A stretch of DNA of 50,890 nt from a bacterium (lineage in GTDB: Bacteria; Ratteibacteria; UBA8468; B48-G9; JAFGKM01): contig DAORXQ010000002.1 in assembly GCA_035371905.1 (NCBI GenBank), positions 1 to 50,890 of the forward strand, in the 5' to 3' direction. The position numbers and the translations under genes were made by a program. The notes under the pieces are model-generated. The model worked only from the letters and a program-made list of their open reading frames with translations. It was not told the origin of the DNA and ran no database searches. Shown piece after piece: positions 25,200-32,979 of this stretch; the first letter of the stretch is position 1; the number at the start of each line of letters is the position of its first letter.

Positions 25200-26507
25200 A
25201 TGTCCAAAAAATTCTTTATAAAAACTTATGGCTGTCAGATGAATTTTTATGATTCCGAAAGATTAAGAGCACTATTAAAAAGAGAGAATTTTATTGAAGT
25301 TTCTATTCCTGAAGAAGCAGATTATATAATTGTAAATACTTGTTCTGTTAGAAAACATGCTGAAGATAGAGCCATTTCTTTTTTATCTTCTTTAAAAAAT
25401 TTTAAAAATAATAAAAAATTTTGTCTTGTTGGTTGTACTCCTTCATTATACAGGGAAGAAATTTTTAAAAGATATGATTTTGTAGATATAATATGTGGAC
25501 CAAATTCGTATAAGAAGTTTGTAGAAGTTTTAAAAAATAATTTCTATGATAAAAAAATAGGAATATTTCAAGAGGATATGGATTTATTTAATGAGATTTT
25601 ATTACCGGAAATAAGAGGTAGTTCTGTTTCTTCTTTTATTTCAATTACAAAAGGGTGTGAAAATTTTTGTAGTTATTGTGTTGTTCCTTATACAAGAGGG
25701 AAACTTATCAGTAAGCCGGTTGGTATCATATTAGAAGAAATAAAAAAACTTGTTGAAAAGGGTATAAAAGAAGTAATTTTACTCGGACAGAATGTTAATG
25801 AATATGGTAAAGATAATGGAGAAAATTTTGTAGAATTACTTACCAAAGTCCACAATATTGATGGGTTATTAAAAATTGGTTTTTTAACTTCTCATCCAAA
25901 AGACATTTCTACGGATTTAATAAATCTTTTTTCAGAATTACCAAAATTATATAAACATTTACATCTTCCACTTCAATCAGGTTCAAATAAAATACTCAAA
26001 TTAATGAATAGAAAATACTCTCTTGAAAAATATATTGAAATTGTTCAGAGAGCAAGAAATGCTTGCCCGGATATTTCAATAACTTCTGATATAATTTTAG
26101 GATTTCCTTATGAAGATGAAAAAGATTTTGAGCAGACATATAGAGTTATTGAGGAGATTGAATTTGATGATTTATATGTTTTTAAATATTCACCAAGGCC
26201 TTTAACAGAAGCAAATAAATTCCCCGATAATGTCCCAAAAGAAGAAAAAGAAAAAAGGCATAGATTAATATTGAATTTACAGGATAAAATTTCTCTTTTA
26301 AAAAATAAAAAGAAAGAAGGTAAAATTGACGATGTTTTTATAAAAAAAGAAAGTTATAAGAAAAAAAATTCATACATTGGAAGAACAACTAATAATAAAC
26401 CTGTTATAGTTGAAACAGAGGAAAAGAAACTGGAAGGTAAAATTTTCAAAGTAAAAATAGAAAAAGGGGAGAGACATTATCTTTATGGAAGTATTGTGAG
26501 AGTTTAA
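25200..26507 (+). CDS. miaB: tRNA-2-methylthio-N6-isopentenyladenosine(37) synthase
   Basis: 435 residues. Radical-SAM methylthiotransferase adding the methylthio group to i6A37 of tRNAs. In order: UPF0004 domain with KTYGCQMNFYDSER, NTCSVRKHAEDRA and VGCTPSL cysteines for the auxiliary cluster; radical-SAM core with KGCENFCSYCVVPYTRG; TRAM domain at the end (residues ~370-435). The GCQMN start and CSYCVVPYTRG favour MiaB over the MtaB and RimO branches. No Shine-Dalgarno site is visible. TATAAT at 25185-25190 ends 9 nt before the ATG, so a near-leaderless transcript or coupling to the preceding gene is likely. Confidence 0.95.
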   Translation: MSKKFFIKTYGCQMNFYDSERLRALLKRENFIEVSIPEEADYIIVNTCSVRKHAEDRAISFLSSLKNFKNNKKFCLVGCTPSLYREEIFKRYDFVDIICGPNSYKKFVEVLKNNFYDKKIGIFQEDMDLFNEILLPEIRGSSVSSFISITKGCENFCSYCVVPYTRGKLISKPVGIILEEIKKLVEKGIKEVILLGQNVNEYGKDNGENFVELLTKVHNIDGLLKIGFLTSHPKDISTDLINLFSELPKLYKHLHLPLQSGSNKILKLMNRKYSLEKYIEIVQRARNACPDISITSDIILGFPYEDEKDFEQTYRVIEEIEFDDLYVFKYSPRPLTEANKFPDNVPKEEKEKRHRLILNLQDKISLLKNKKKEGKIDDVFIKKESYKKKNSYIGRTTNNKPVIVETEEKKLEGKIFKVKIEKGERHYLYGSIVRV

Positions 26508-26512
26508 TAAAT

Positions 26513-26995
26513 TTATTCTTTTGCAGAAATTTCTTTTTTATGTGCAAAAGTCATAAGAAAAGAAGTTATTATAAGAAGTAAAAAACACAAAATCACTTTT
26601 TTTAAAATTATTTCTTCTTTATATCTTTCGCCCTTTTTCACGATTTCAACTCTAACTGCATGTATATCCCTTTCACCTTGATGTTTTAAACAGTTTACAT
26701 TGTATATTCCCTCTATTCTTAGAATATCTCCTTTAACTTTATAACTACCAAGATTTTCTATAATCTTTGCATCCTTTTCACTCACTACTACTCCAATAGC
26801 GAAGTCCTCAAATACATCTTTAATATTTACCCATTTTTCTTTCCCTCTTCCCATAATTTCTCCGATTGCTTCTCCTTCAATAATAACAGATTTTCCATTG
26901 TATTTTTTGCTATTTTCAAAAAGTTCTTTTATCTTTACTTTTTCAGATGAATAAATGAGTGTTGAAAAAAGTAAAATAAATATTAATTTTTTCAT
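26513..26995 (-). CDS. Exported OB-fold-like protein with C-terminal membrane helix, end of trk operon
   Basis: 160 residues from the ATG at 26995. That start gives the signal peptide MKKLIFILLFSTLIYSS and an ATGA overlap with the trkH stop; an earlier ATG at 27067 would put 24 non-signal residues inside trkH. The middle (about 20-125) looks like an OB-fold: NGKSVIIEGEAIGEIM, KWVNIKD and VKGDILRIEGIYN. A membrane helix follows (about 132-150) before a short tail. So the OB domain should sit outside the cytoplasm. No defined function; its coupling to trkH suggests a link to potassium uptake or the envelope. Confidence 0.7.
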   Translation of the reverse strand: MKKLIFILLFSTLIYSSEKVKIKELFENSKKYNGKSVIIEGEAIGEIMGRGKEKWVNIKDVFEDFAIGVVVSEKDAKIIENLGSYKVKGDILRIEGIYNVNCLKHQGERDIHAVRVEIVKKGERYKEEIILKKVILCFLLLIITSFLMTFAHKKEISAKE

Positions 26996-28491
26996 TCGGG
27001 ACTCCTTAAAGAGATTAAATACTTTATAAAGACAAAAATAGAAATAAATTCCAACCTTCCAATCCACATTTCAATTATATATGTTATTTTTAAAATACCT
27101 GGCATATCTGGATTTGTAATTCCAACAGAAAGTCCAACATTTGCACATGCAGAAGTTGATTCAAAAAGAGAATGTATAAATGGATATCCTAAAAAAGTTC
27201 CGATTATTCCTCCAATAAGATATGTGACTAAATACATTATTGAAATTATTGCTACTGTTTTAATCTGTACATCAGATAAACTTATATCCTTTATATGGTG
27301 ATATTTTTCAATAATAACAGTGGAAAAAGGATAACTGTACCCTTTAATTTCCTTTTTTATTTCTTTAAAAATAAGTCCAATTCTCAAAATTTTTATCCCT
27401 CCACTTGTTGAACATGAACACCCACCAAGCCCCATCGCAATTGTTAAAATTATCAGTGAAAAGTCATTCCAGTAAGTTTTGAAATGATAAGGGTCAATAT
27501 TTGTATATCCAACTCCTGTATGTCCTGATATTATCTGATAAAAAACAATTCTGAAACCCGAAATAAAATCAATATTTTTGACACTTTTTAAAAATCCCGC
27601 AAAACATAAAAAAGTAAGAGAAATAATACTTATCAGAAAAACTTTGAATTCATAATTTTCAAATATTTCTTTGAATTTTCCTGTCCAGACAGCATAATGA
27701 AGGGCAAAACTTGTTGCACCAAGTATAACAATAAGAGCAGTTATCAAATCAACAAGACCGCTGTGATAATAAACAATATTCTGTGTTTGGACTGCAAAAC
27801 CAGCGGTATCCCATCCAGCCATAAACAAACATATAGCATGGAAAAAACCTCTTGAAGGAGAAAAACCATGAAGAATATTTACAAATCCTAAAATTAGTGT
27901 AAAAACTATCAAATAACACGTACTTACAATCCAGATGAATTTTGATGTTTGAACAACATTTGGAAGAATTTTTTCCTCTCTTGCTTCACCCACGTAAATT
28001 TTAAAAGCACTTGCTCCTTTAAAAAAAATCAATAATCCAAGTAAAATTATTCCCTGACCACCTATAAAACACATAAAATGTCGCCAGAAATTATAAGAAT
28101 GTGCCATATGGTCAAGGTCATTAACAAGTACAAGTCCAGTGGTTGCAAGAGCACTCATTGCTTCAAAACAACTATCCATATAAGATTTATAATGACCTGA
28201 TAAGTAGAGGGGTATTGCGCCAAGAAACATATAGATAAGCCATATCAATGAAGCAATTGTCATTCCTTGTCTCCAGTTTATATCAGAACTTTCAGGAAAT
28301 TGTGAGACAATTAAATATCCAATTGAAAGGGAAAATAAAGATGTAAATATAAAATCAAGTGCTGGATTCCATTCTTTATATAAAATTGCAATGAAAAGGG
28401 GGAATAGCAGTAAATAGCCAATTAAAATTATTAATTTTCCAGTATAATGAAAAATCCCTTTTAAGTCATCTCTTGAAAATTGTGGTATCAT
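26992..28491 (-). CDS. trkH: Trk-type potassium transporter, membrane subunit
   Basis: 499 residues, about ten or more helices in four M1-P-M2 repeats. Pore-loop filters are visible as ALATTGLVL, GWDTAGFAV, SGHTGVGYTN and ACANVGLSV, each with the single conserved Gly of Trk/Ktr channels. ATGA overlaps link it to the small 50-residue gene upstream and the OB-fold gene downstream. The two cytoplasmic TrkA-type subunits are encoded just before it. Confidence 0.94.
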   Translation of the reverse strand: MIPQFSRDDLKGIFHYTGKLIILIGYLLLFPLFIAILYKEWNPALDFIFTSLFSLSIGYLIVSQFPESSDINWRQGMTIASLIWLIYMFLGAIPLYLSGHYKSYMDSCFEAMSALATTGLVLVNDLDHMAHSYNFWRHFMCFIGGQGIILLGLLIFFKGASAFKIYVGEAREEKILPNVVQTSKFIWIVSTCYLIVFTLILGFVNILHGFSPSRGFFHAICLFMAGWDTAGFAVQTQNIVYYHSGLVDLITALIVILGATSFALHYAVWTGKFKEIFENYEFKVFLISIISLTFLCFAGFLKSVKNIDFISGFRIVFYQIISGHTGVGYTNIDPYHFKTYWNDFSLIILTIAMGLGGCSCSTSGGIKILRIGLIFKEIKKEIKGYSYPFSTVIIEKYHHIKDISLSDVQIKTVAIISIMYLVTYLIGGIIGTFLGYPFIHSLFESTSACANVGLSVGITNPDMPGILKITYIIEMWIGRLEFISIFVFIKYLISLRSPE

Positions 28492-28640
28492 GGAAGTTTA
28501 ATAAGTTTATTAAAAGAGGAATAAAGAATAAAGTTTAAAACCAAAGACAAAAAAAATATAAAAAGAACATAAAAAATTTCTACAAATATTCCGGCAGAAC
28601 CTTTATAAAAAACATTAATATATTTTAAAATTTTTTTCAT
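28488..28640 (-). CDS. 50-residue single-span membrane protein between trkA and trkH
   Basis: Found by reading the gap between the two genes. The ATG at 28640 overlaps the preceding trkA stop (ATGA, 28640-28637) and its TGA overlaps the trkH start (ATGA, 28491-28488). The frame fills the gap exactly, with no spare bases, which is hard to explain by chance. The protein starts MKKILKYINVFYKG, has one hydrophobic segment (about 17-40, rich in Phe/Leu/Val/Ile) and ends with a basic tail (FNKLIKLP). No family recognised. By position it could be a small accessory subunit of the Trk channel, as KdpF is for Kdp; this is inference. Confidence 0.75.
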   Translation of the reverse strand: MKKILKYINVFYKGSAGIFVEIFYVLFIFFLSLVLNFILYSSFNKLIKLP

Positions 28641-29305
28641 ACTTCTTTTACCTCTCCTATCAAAGAATTCAAAAGTAGGTTTTCATTTTCTACTTTTGTT
28701 ATTGCGATAACTTCATCATTTTCTTTAAAAGTAAAATCACTTTTAGGTATAAATAAATCATCTCCTCTCATAACTGCAACTATAACAGAGTCATCTGGTA
28801 AATTAATTTCATTTATTTTTTTACCTAAAACAGGTGATTTTTCAGGTAAGTCAATTCTTAAAATTGAAAGTTTTCCTTTTTTAAATGTAAATAATGTTAT
28901 AAAGTCCTCCCAATTTACTTCTTCTTCAATAATTTTTGCTATCAATGAAGTTCCACTTATTGCAACATCAACACCGAGTTGATAGAATGTTTTTTCATTT
29001 TTTGGATTATTTACCCTTGCAACTACCCTTTTAACATTAAAAATTTCTTTTGCTATCTGACATATTACCAGATTATCCTCATCACTTCCTGTTACAGCAG
29101 CCAGACAATCTGCTTTCTTAATTCCTGCATTTTTTAAAACTTCAGGGTCGCATCCATCACCCGTTATTACAAGACAGTTTAATTTTTCTGCAATTTTTTC
29201 ACTTATTTTTGTTTCCTTTTCAATTAAAACAACATAATGATTATCGCTCAATTTTTCAGATAAATAATAACCTACATTTCCACCACCAACTATAATTATA
29301 TTCAT
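28637..29305 (-). CDS. trkA: TrkA-type potassium uptake regulatory subunit (second)
   Basis: 222 residues: RCK_N Rossmann domain with IVGGGNVGYYL (4-14), acidic CVVITGDGCDPEVL region, and a TrkA_C domain from about 130 to 215. NAD(H)/ATP-binding gating subunit of the Trk/Ktr channel, cytoplasmic. It begins on the stop of the first trkA-like gene (TAATG). The two are diverged paralogues and may form a heteromeric ring. It overlaps the 50-residue membrane gene as ATGA. Confidence 0.92.
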   Translation of the reverse strand: MNIIIVGGGNVGYYLSEKLSDNHYVVLIEKETKISEKIAEKLNCLVITGDGCDPEVLKNAGIKKADCLAAVTGSDEDNLVICQIAKEIFNVKRVVARVNNPKNEKTFYQLGVDVAISGTSLIAKIIEEEVNWEDFITLFTFKKGKLSILRIDLPEKSPVLGKKINEINLPDDSVIVAVMRGDDLFIPKSDFTFKENDEVIAITKVENENLLLNSLIGEVKEV

Positions 29306-29937
29306 TATTTCAAAATCCTTTTAAATTTATTTAAATTTTTCCTTTCAGTTATACCTATGATTATATCATCTTTTTCAATTTTAAAGTTTTTATCGGGAAC
29401 AATTCCTTTATTTCCTCTTATTATAGCAAAAATTTGAAGTTCACCATTAACATTTATTTCTTCAATTTTTTTCCCGACAAAATTTTCATTTTTCAATTCA
29501 ACAATTGCAAAATCTTCATTTTCTATGAGATGGGTTGAATATATTTTTTTTGTAAGCCCTTCTTTTATAAGAGAAGCAATAAGGGTTGTTGTATTTATTG
29601 TTTCTATATCAAGTAATTTGCATATTTTTTCTTTATTTGGGTCAGAAATTCTTATTATAACCTTTGGTACTTTAAACATTTTTTTTGCAACCTGACCTAT
29701 AACTATATTGGCATTATCATTACTTGTAATTACTGCTATAGCATCTGCTTTTTCAATTCCTGCTTCTTTTAAAACATCTATATCAAGTGCATCTCCTAAT
29801 TTTGTTATTCCATTAAAATCAATCAGTTTTTCAAAACTCTTTTCATCCTTATCTATAACGACCACATCATTCTTTTCATCAAATAATTTTGCAAGATAAG
29901 AACCAATTTTACCACAACCAACAATAATTATGTACAT
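29305..29937 (-). CDS. trkA: TrkA-type potassium uptake regulatory subunit (first)
   Basis: 210 residues: RCK_N with IVGCGKIGSYL at the N-terminus and LGDALDIDVLKEAGIEKADA, then TrkA_C (about 130-208). Same role as its neighbour. It starts 2 nt after the phosphoglycerate mutase-like/homoserine kinase gene ends. Many organisms encode one TrkA with two tandem RCK halves; here the halves are separate genes, as in KtrA-type systems. Confidence 0.92.
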   Translation of the reverse strand: MYIIIVGCGKIGSYLAKLFDEKNDVVVIDKDEKSFEKLIDFNGITKLGDALDIDVLKEAGIEKADAIAVITSNDNANIVIGQVAKKMFKVPKVIIRISDPNKEKICKLLDIETINTTTLIASLIKEGLTKKIYSTHLIENEDFAIVELKNENFVGKKIEEINVNGELQIFAIIRGNKGIVPDKNFKIEKDDIIIGITERKNLNKFKRILK

Positions 29938-29939
29938 TC

Positions 29940-31145
29940 TTATAACCCCTTTAAAAAACTATTTATAAATTTTTCTCCTTCAATATATCCAATTTTACCA
30001 TTTTTACAACTTTCTTCATCAAATTTTTCAACTTCGTCTGGTTTATTTAGGGGAGAATAGATAACAAACGGAACATAACCTACCTGATGTGATTTTAATT
30101 TAACAGGAGTATAATGGTCAGGAAGAATAGCAATACTGGTGGATTTTAAATCAATATTTTCAAGAATTATTTTTACCAATCTTTTATCAAAGTCCTCTAT
30201 ACATTTTATCTTCAATTCAAGATTTCCTTCATGACCTGCCTCATCAATTCCTTCAACATGTACATAAACAAAATCAAATTTTTTCAGTGCCTCAATAGCA
30301 TATTCTGCTTTTCCTTCATAGTTTGTATTCCATAGTCCTGTTGCACCAGGAACATTTATAACTTCAAATCCAATCATTTTCCCAATTCCTTTAATTAAAT
30401 CAACTGCTGAAATTACAGCGCCTTTAATTTTAAATTTATCATAAAATTTTTCAAGATTTGGCTTTTTACCCGGCGACCATGGCCATATATAATTTGCTTT
30501 TTCTTTTCCCTCTTTTGCTCTTTTTAAATTAACAGGATGATTTTCAAGATATTTATTTGATTCAATTATTAGATTATTTAAGAATTCTGCTGTTTTCTTA
30601 TCTTTTTCTGTTTTTCCTTCAATCATTATTTTTTCTATATCATATCCGTAATAATCGTGTGGAGGATAACATTTAATATCTTCAGAAAAATCATTTTTTA
30701 AAATGAGTATATTTTTAAATCCAAGTCCTGGATAAAATTTAACCTTTTCACTACCAAGTTTTTTATTTAAAAAATCAATTAATTCTTTACTTTCCTCTGT
30801 TGAAATATATCCTGCAGAATAACTTTCAATTTTCCCTTCTTTTACAGTTATAAGATTACATCTGAAGGCAATTTCATTTTCTTTAAGTTCAATTCCATTT
30901 GCATATGCTTCAAGTACGCCTCTTCCTGTATAAACATTTTTAGGGTTATATCCAAGTATTGATAAATTTGCAACTCCTGAATCAGTAATAAAATTATCAG
31001 GTATTGTTTTCAGCATCCCTGAACAACCCAATTTTGTTATATAATCAATATTTGGTTTTTTAGCAACCTGTAAAGGTGTCTTATTATTCAGTTCTTCAAC
31101 AGGCAAATCTGCTGCTCCATCCATAATCATAACTATGTATTTCAT
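29940..31145 (-). CDS. ApgM-family protein, proposed homoserine kinase
   Basis: 401 residues, alkaline-phosphatase superfamily. MKYIVMIMDGAADLPVEEL is the N-terminal metal site; the acceptor Ser lies in DSGVANLSILGYNP; the C-terminal metal site is ILPDHYTPVKLKSHQVGYVP. It is homologous to the mutase at 18453-19667 but carries the SGVANLS form. This matches the subgroup (TIGR02535) named proposed homoserine kinase because it accompanies threonine synthase in genomes lacking thrB. Here its ATG overlaps the thrC stop (ATGA). Phosphorylation of homoserine for threonine synthesis is therefore the best guess; mutase activity is the alternative. Confidence 0.8.
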   Translation of the reverse strand: MKYIVMIMDGAADLPVEELNNKTPLQVAKKPNIDYITKLGCSGMLKTIPDNFITDSGVANLSILGYNPKNVYTGRGVLEAYANGIELKENEIAFRCNLITVKEGKIESYSAGYISTEESKELIDFLNKKLGSEKVKFYPGLGFKNILILKNDFSEDIKCYPPHDYYGYDIEKIMIEGKTEKDKKTAEFLNNLIIESNKYLENHPVNLKRAKEGKEKANYIWPWSPGKKPNLEKFYDKFKIKGAVISAVDLIKGIGKMIGFEVINVPGATGLWNTNYEGKAEYAIEALKKFDFVYVHVEGIDEAGHEGNLELKIKCIEDFDKRLVKIILENIDLKSTSIAILPDHYTPVKLKSHQVGYVPFVIYSPLNKPDEVEKFDEESCKNGKIGYIEGEKFINSFLKGL

Positions 31146-32503
31146 TTTAAGTCCTTTAAAAATTTTTTGAATATATTATAGTTATTTTCAAGAACAATAA
31201 ATTTTTCTTCTTTTGAAATTAGATTCTTTAGTGTCTCCGGCATTTCTGGTTCAATTCCAAGAACTTCTTTTATTACTTCCGGAAATTTCCCTGGATGGGC
31301 TGTTTCAATTGAAATTACAGGTTCATCTATATTTGATTTTTCAAAAGCAGCAATTCCAACAGCGCCATGTGGGTCAAGTATAATTTTATATTTCTGATAG
31401 TATTTTTTTATTGTTTCTTTTACCTCTTCATCTTTTATTGAAAATGAAACAAAATCTTCTTTCATCTTTTTCATATCAGGTTTTTCTTTTAAGACACCAT
31501 GTTTTATTACTTTACCATCTATACTTCTTTCATCATAAATCCAGCCACCATATAAATCAATTAAACGCGCTAAATTGCTTGGGTGTCCAACATTCATCGC
31601 ATTAGAATTACATTTTCTTGAGGGAATTACGGGTTTATATTCTCCTGTTTCCAGAAATTTTGGAAATTCATCATTTTCATTTACTGCAACTATAAATTTT
31701 TCAACAGGTAAACCCATTTTTTTAGCAATAACACCTCCCATTAAGTTACCAAAATTTCCAGAGGGAACAGAAAAGACAATTTTTTCAAAATTTAATTTTG
31801 AAAAAGCATAGAAATAATAAACACTTTGTGGTAATAATCGTGAAATATTTATTGAATTTGCAGAAGTCAAATTTAAATTCTTTAATTCTGGGTCGTTGAA
31901 AGCCATTTTAACCAAACTCTGACAGTCATCAAACTTCCCTTTTAAAGCAATTGGAATTATGTTTTTGTTTAATGTAGTCATTTGTTTTCTTTGAACTTCT
32001 GTTATTTCTCTTTCAGGAAATAGAACAACCACTTTTATATTTTCTTTATCAAAAAATGCACTGGCAATTGCTCCACCTGTATCTCCTGAAGTTGCAACAA
32101 GTACTGTAAGATTCAAATTTTCCTCATCTGCAAGATATTGCATAATTTCAGCCATAAATCTTGCTGCAAAATCTTTGAATGAAGCAGTTGGTCCTCTGTC
32201 AAGATAAAGAATATATAAATTTTCATTTATTTTTTCTAAAGGAACTTCAAAATTGTAAGCCCTTTCAACAATTTCATTTATTTTTTCAGAGGGGATTTCA
32301 TTTTCCAGAAATTTAGAAAGGGCAGAGAATGCGATTTGAGAATAACTTTTTCCTTTTAATAAATCTATTTCTGTCTTTTTTAAAAAAGGGATTTTAACAG
32401 GCATATAAAGTCCGTAATCAGGTGCCTGTCCTTTTAAAACAGCATATTTAAAATCAACAACTTCTGATGCTCTATTTGTACTTCTATATAAAATCTTTTC
32501 CAT
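31142..32503 (-). CDS. thrC: Threonine synthase
   Basis: PLP enzyme converting O-phosphohomoserine to threonine. 453 residues from the ATG at 32503 (MEKILYRSTNRASEVVDFKYA); an upstream ATG at 32542 would add 13 non-family residues. PLP Lys in TASFKDFAARFMAE; the substrate/PLP phosphate loop ATSGDTGGAIASAF; SVPSGNFGNLMGG glycine loop; DPHGAVGIAA near the end. It is of the bacterial/yeast long type. First gene of the thrC - homoserine kinase - trk operon. Confidence 0.94.
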   Translation of the reverse strand: MEKILYRSTNRASEVVDFKYAVLKGQAPDYGLYMPVKIPFLKKTEIDLLKGKSYSQIAFSALSKFLENEIPSEKINEIVERAYNFEVPLEKINENLYILYLDRGPTASFKDFAARFMAEIMQYLADEENLNLTVLVATSGDTGGAIASAFFDKENIKVVVLFPEREITEVQRKQMTTLNKNIIPIALKGKFDDCQSLVKMAFNDPELKNLNLTSANSINISRLLPQSVYYFYAFSKLNFEKIVFSVPSGNFGNLMGGVIAKKMGLPVEKFIVAVNENDEFPKFLETGEYKPVIPSRKCNSNAMNVGHPSNLARLIDLYGGWIYDERSIDGKVIKHGVLKEKPDMKKMKEDFVSFSIKDEEVKETIKKYYQKYKIILDPHGAVGIAAFEKSNIDEPVISIETAHPGKFPEVIKEVLGIEPEMPETLKNLISKEEKFIVLENNYNIFKKFLKDLK

Positions 32504-32514
32504 AATTTTATATG

Positions 32515-32542
32515 ATATTACCGTTTTTTTGAAAAAAGTCAA
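32515..32542 (-). promoter_or_regulatory. Candidate promoter of the thrC-trk operon
   Basis: Minus-strand TTGACT (32542-32537), 16-bp spacer, TAATAT (32520-32515). Predicted start near 32508, about 5 nt before the ATG at 32503, which has no Shine-Dalgarno site. Confidence 0.45.
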
Positions 32543-32557
32543 TATCAGGTGAAATAG

Positions 32558-32585
32558 TTGATTTTTTTTTAATGGAAAGTATAAT
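32558..32585 (+). promoter_or_regulatory. Promoter of tRNA-Leu (and HU gene)
   Basis: TTGATT (32558-32563), 16-bp spacer, TATAAT (32580-32585); predicted start about 8 nt before the mature tRNA 5' end. Confidence 0.65.
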
Positions 32586-32599
32586 CTAAATATATCAAA

Positions 32600-32685
32600 G
32601 CCGGAGTGGTGGAACTGGCAGACGCGCCGGACTCAAAATCCGGTGGAGCCCAAACTCCGTGAGGGTTCAAATCCCTCCTCCGGCA
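32600..32685 (+). tRNA. tRNA-Leu (CAA)
   Basis: An 86-nt class II cloverleaf. Acceptor GCCGGAG/CTCCGGC, anticodon stem CCGGA/TCCGG with loop CTCAAAA giving CAA, long variable arm with GGAG/CTCC stem, T arm GAGGG-TTCAAAT-CCCTC, discriminator A. CCA not encoded. The HU gene follows after 22 nt without an evident terminator. Confidence 0.96.
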
Positions 32686-32707
32686 TTCTTAAAAAAGGGA
32701 TTTATCT

Positions 32708-32977
32708 ATGATAAAGAAAGAAATTGTTGAGAAAATATCAGAATCAACGGGTTTAAATAAGACAATAGTTAAGAGTGTAATTGATGAGTTTTTAAATATA
32801 ATGAAAAATTGTCTTGAAAACACGGAAAGGATTGAACTCAGAAATTTTGGAGTGTTTTACTTTAAAAAAGTAAAGGAAAAAAAGGCAAGAAATCCAAAAA
32901 CAGGAGAAGAGGTTATTATTCCTGAAAGAACTAAGATAGTTTTCAAGGTATCAAAAAATATAAAAAAGAAAAAATAA
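32708..32977 (+). CDS. HU/IHF-family DNA-binding protein
   Basis: 89 residues, the standard length for this nucleoid protein family. N-terminal helices (KKEIVEKISESTGLNKT), the turn NTERIELRNFGVFYFKK, and the DNA-intercalating arm RNPKTGEEVIIPERTKIVFK with its conserved Pro. Ends in a Lys-rich tail (KNIKKKK). Bends and wraps DNA as a dimer. Cannot be split into HU or IHF by eye. A GGGAT site lies before the ATG; it is probably expressed by read-through from tRNA-Leu. Confidence 0.94.
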   Translation: MIKKEIVEKISESTGLNKTIVKSVIDEFLNIMKNCLENTERIELRNFGVFYFKKVKEKKARNPKTGEEVIIPERTKIVFKVSKNIKKKK

Positions 32978-32979
32978 AA

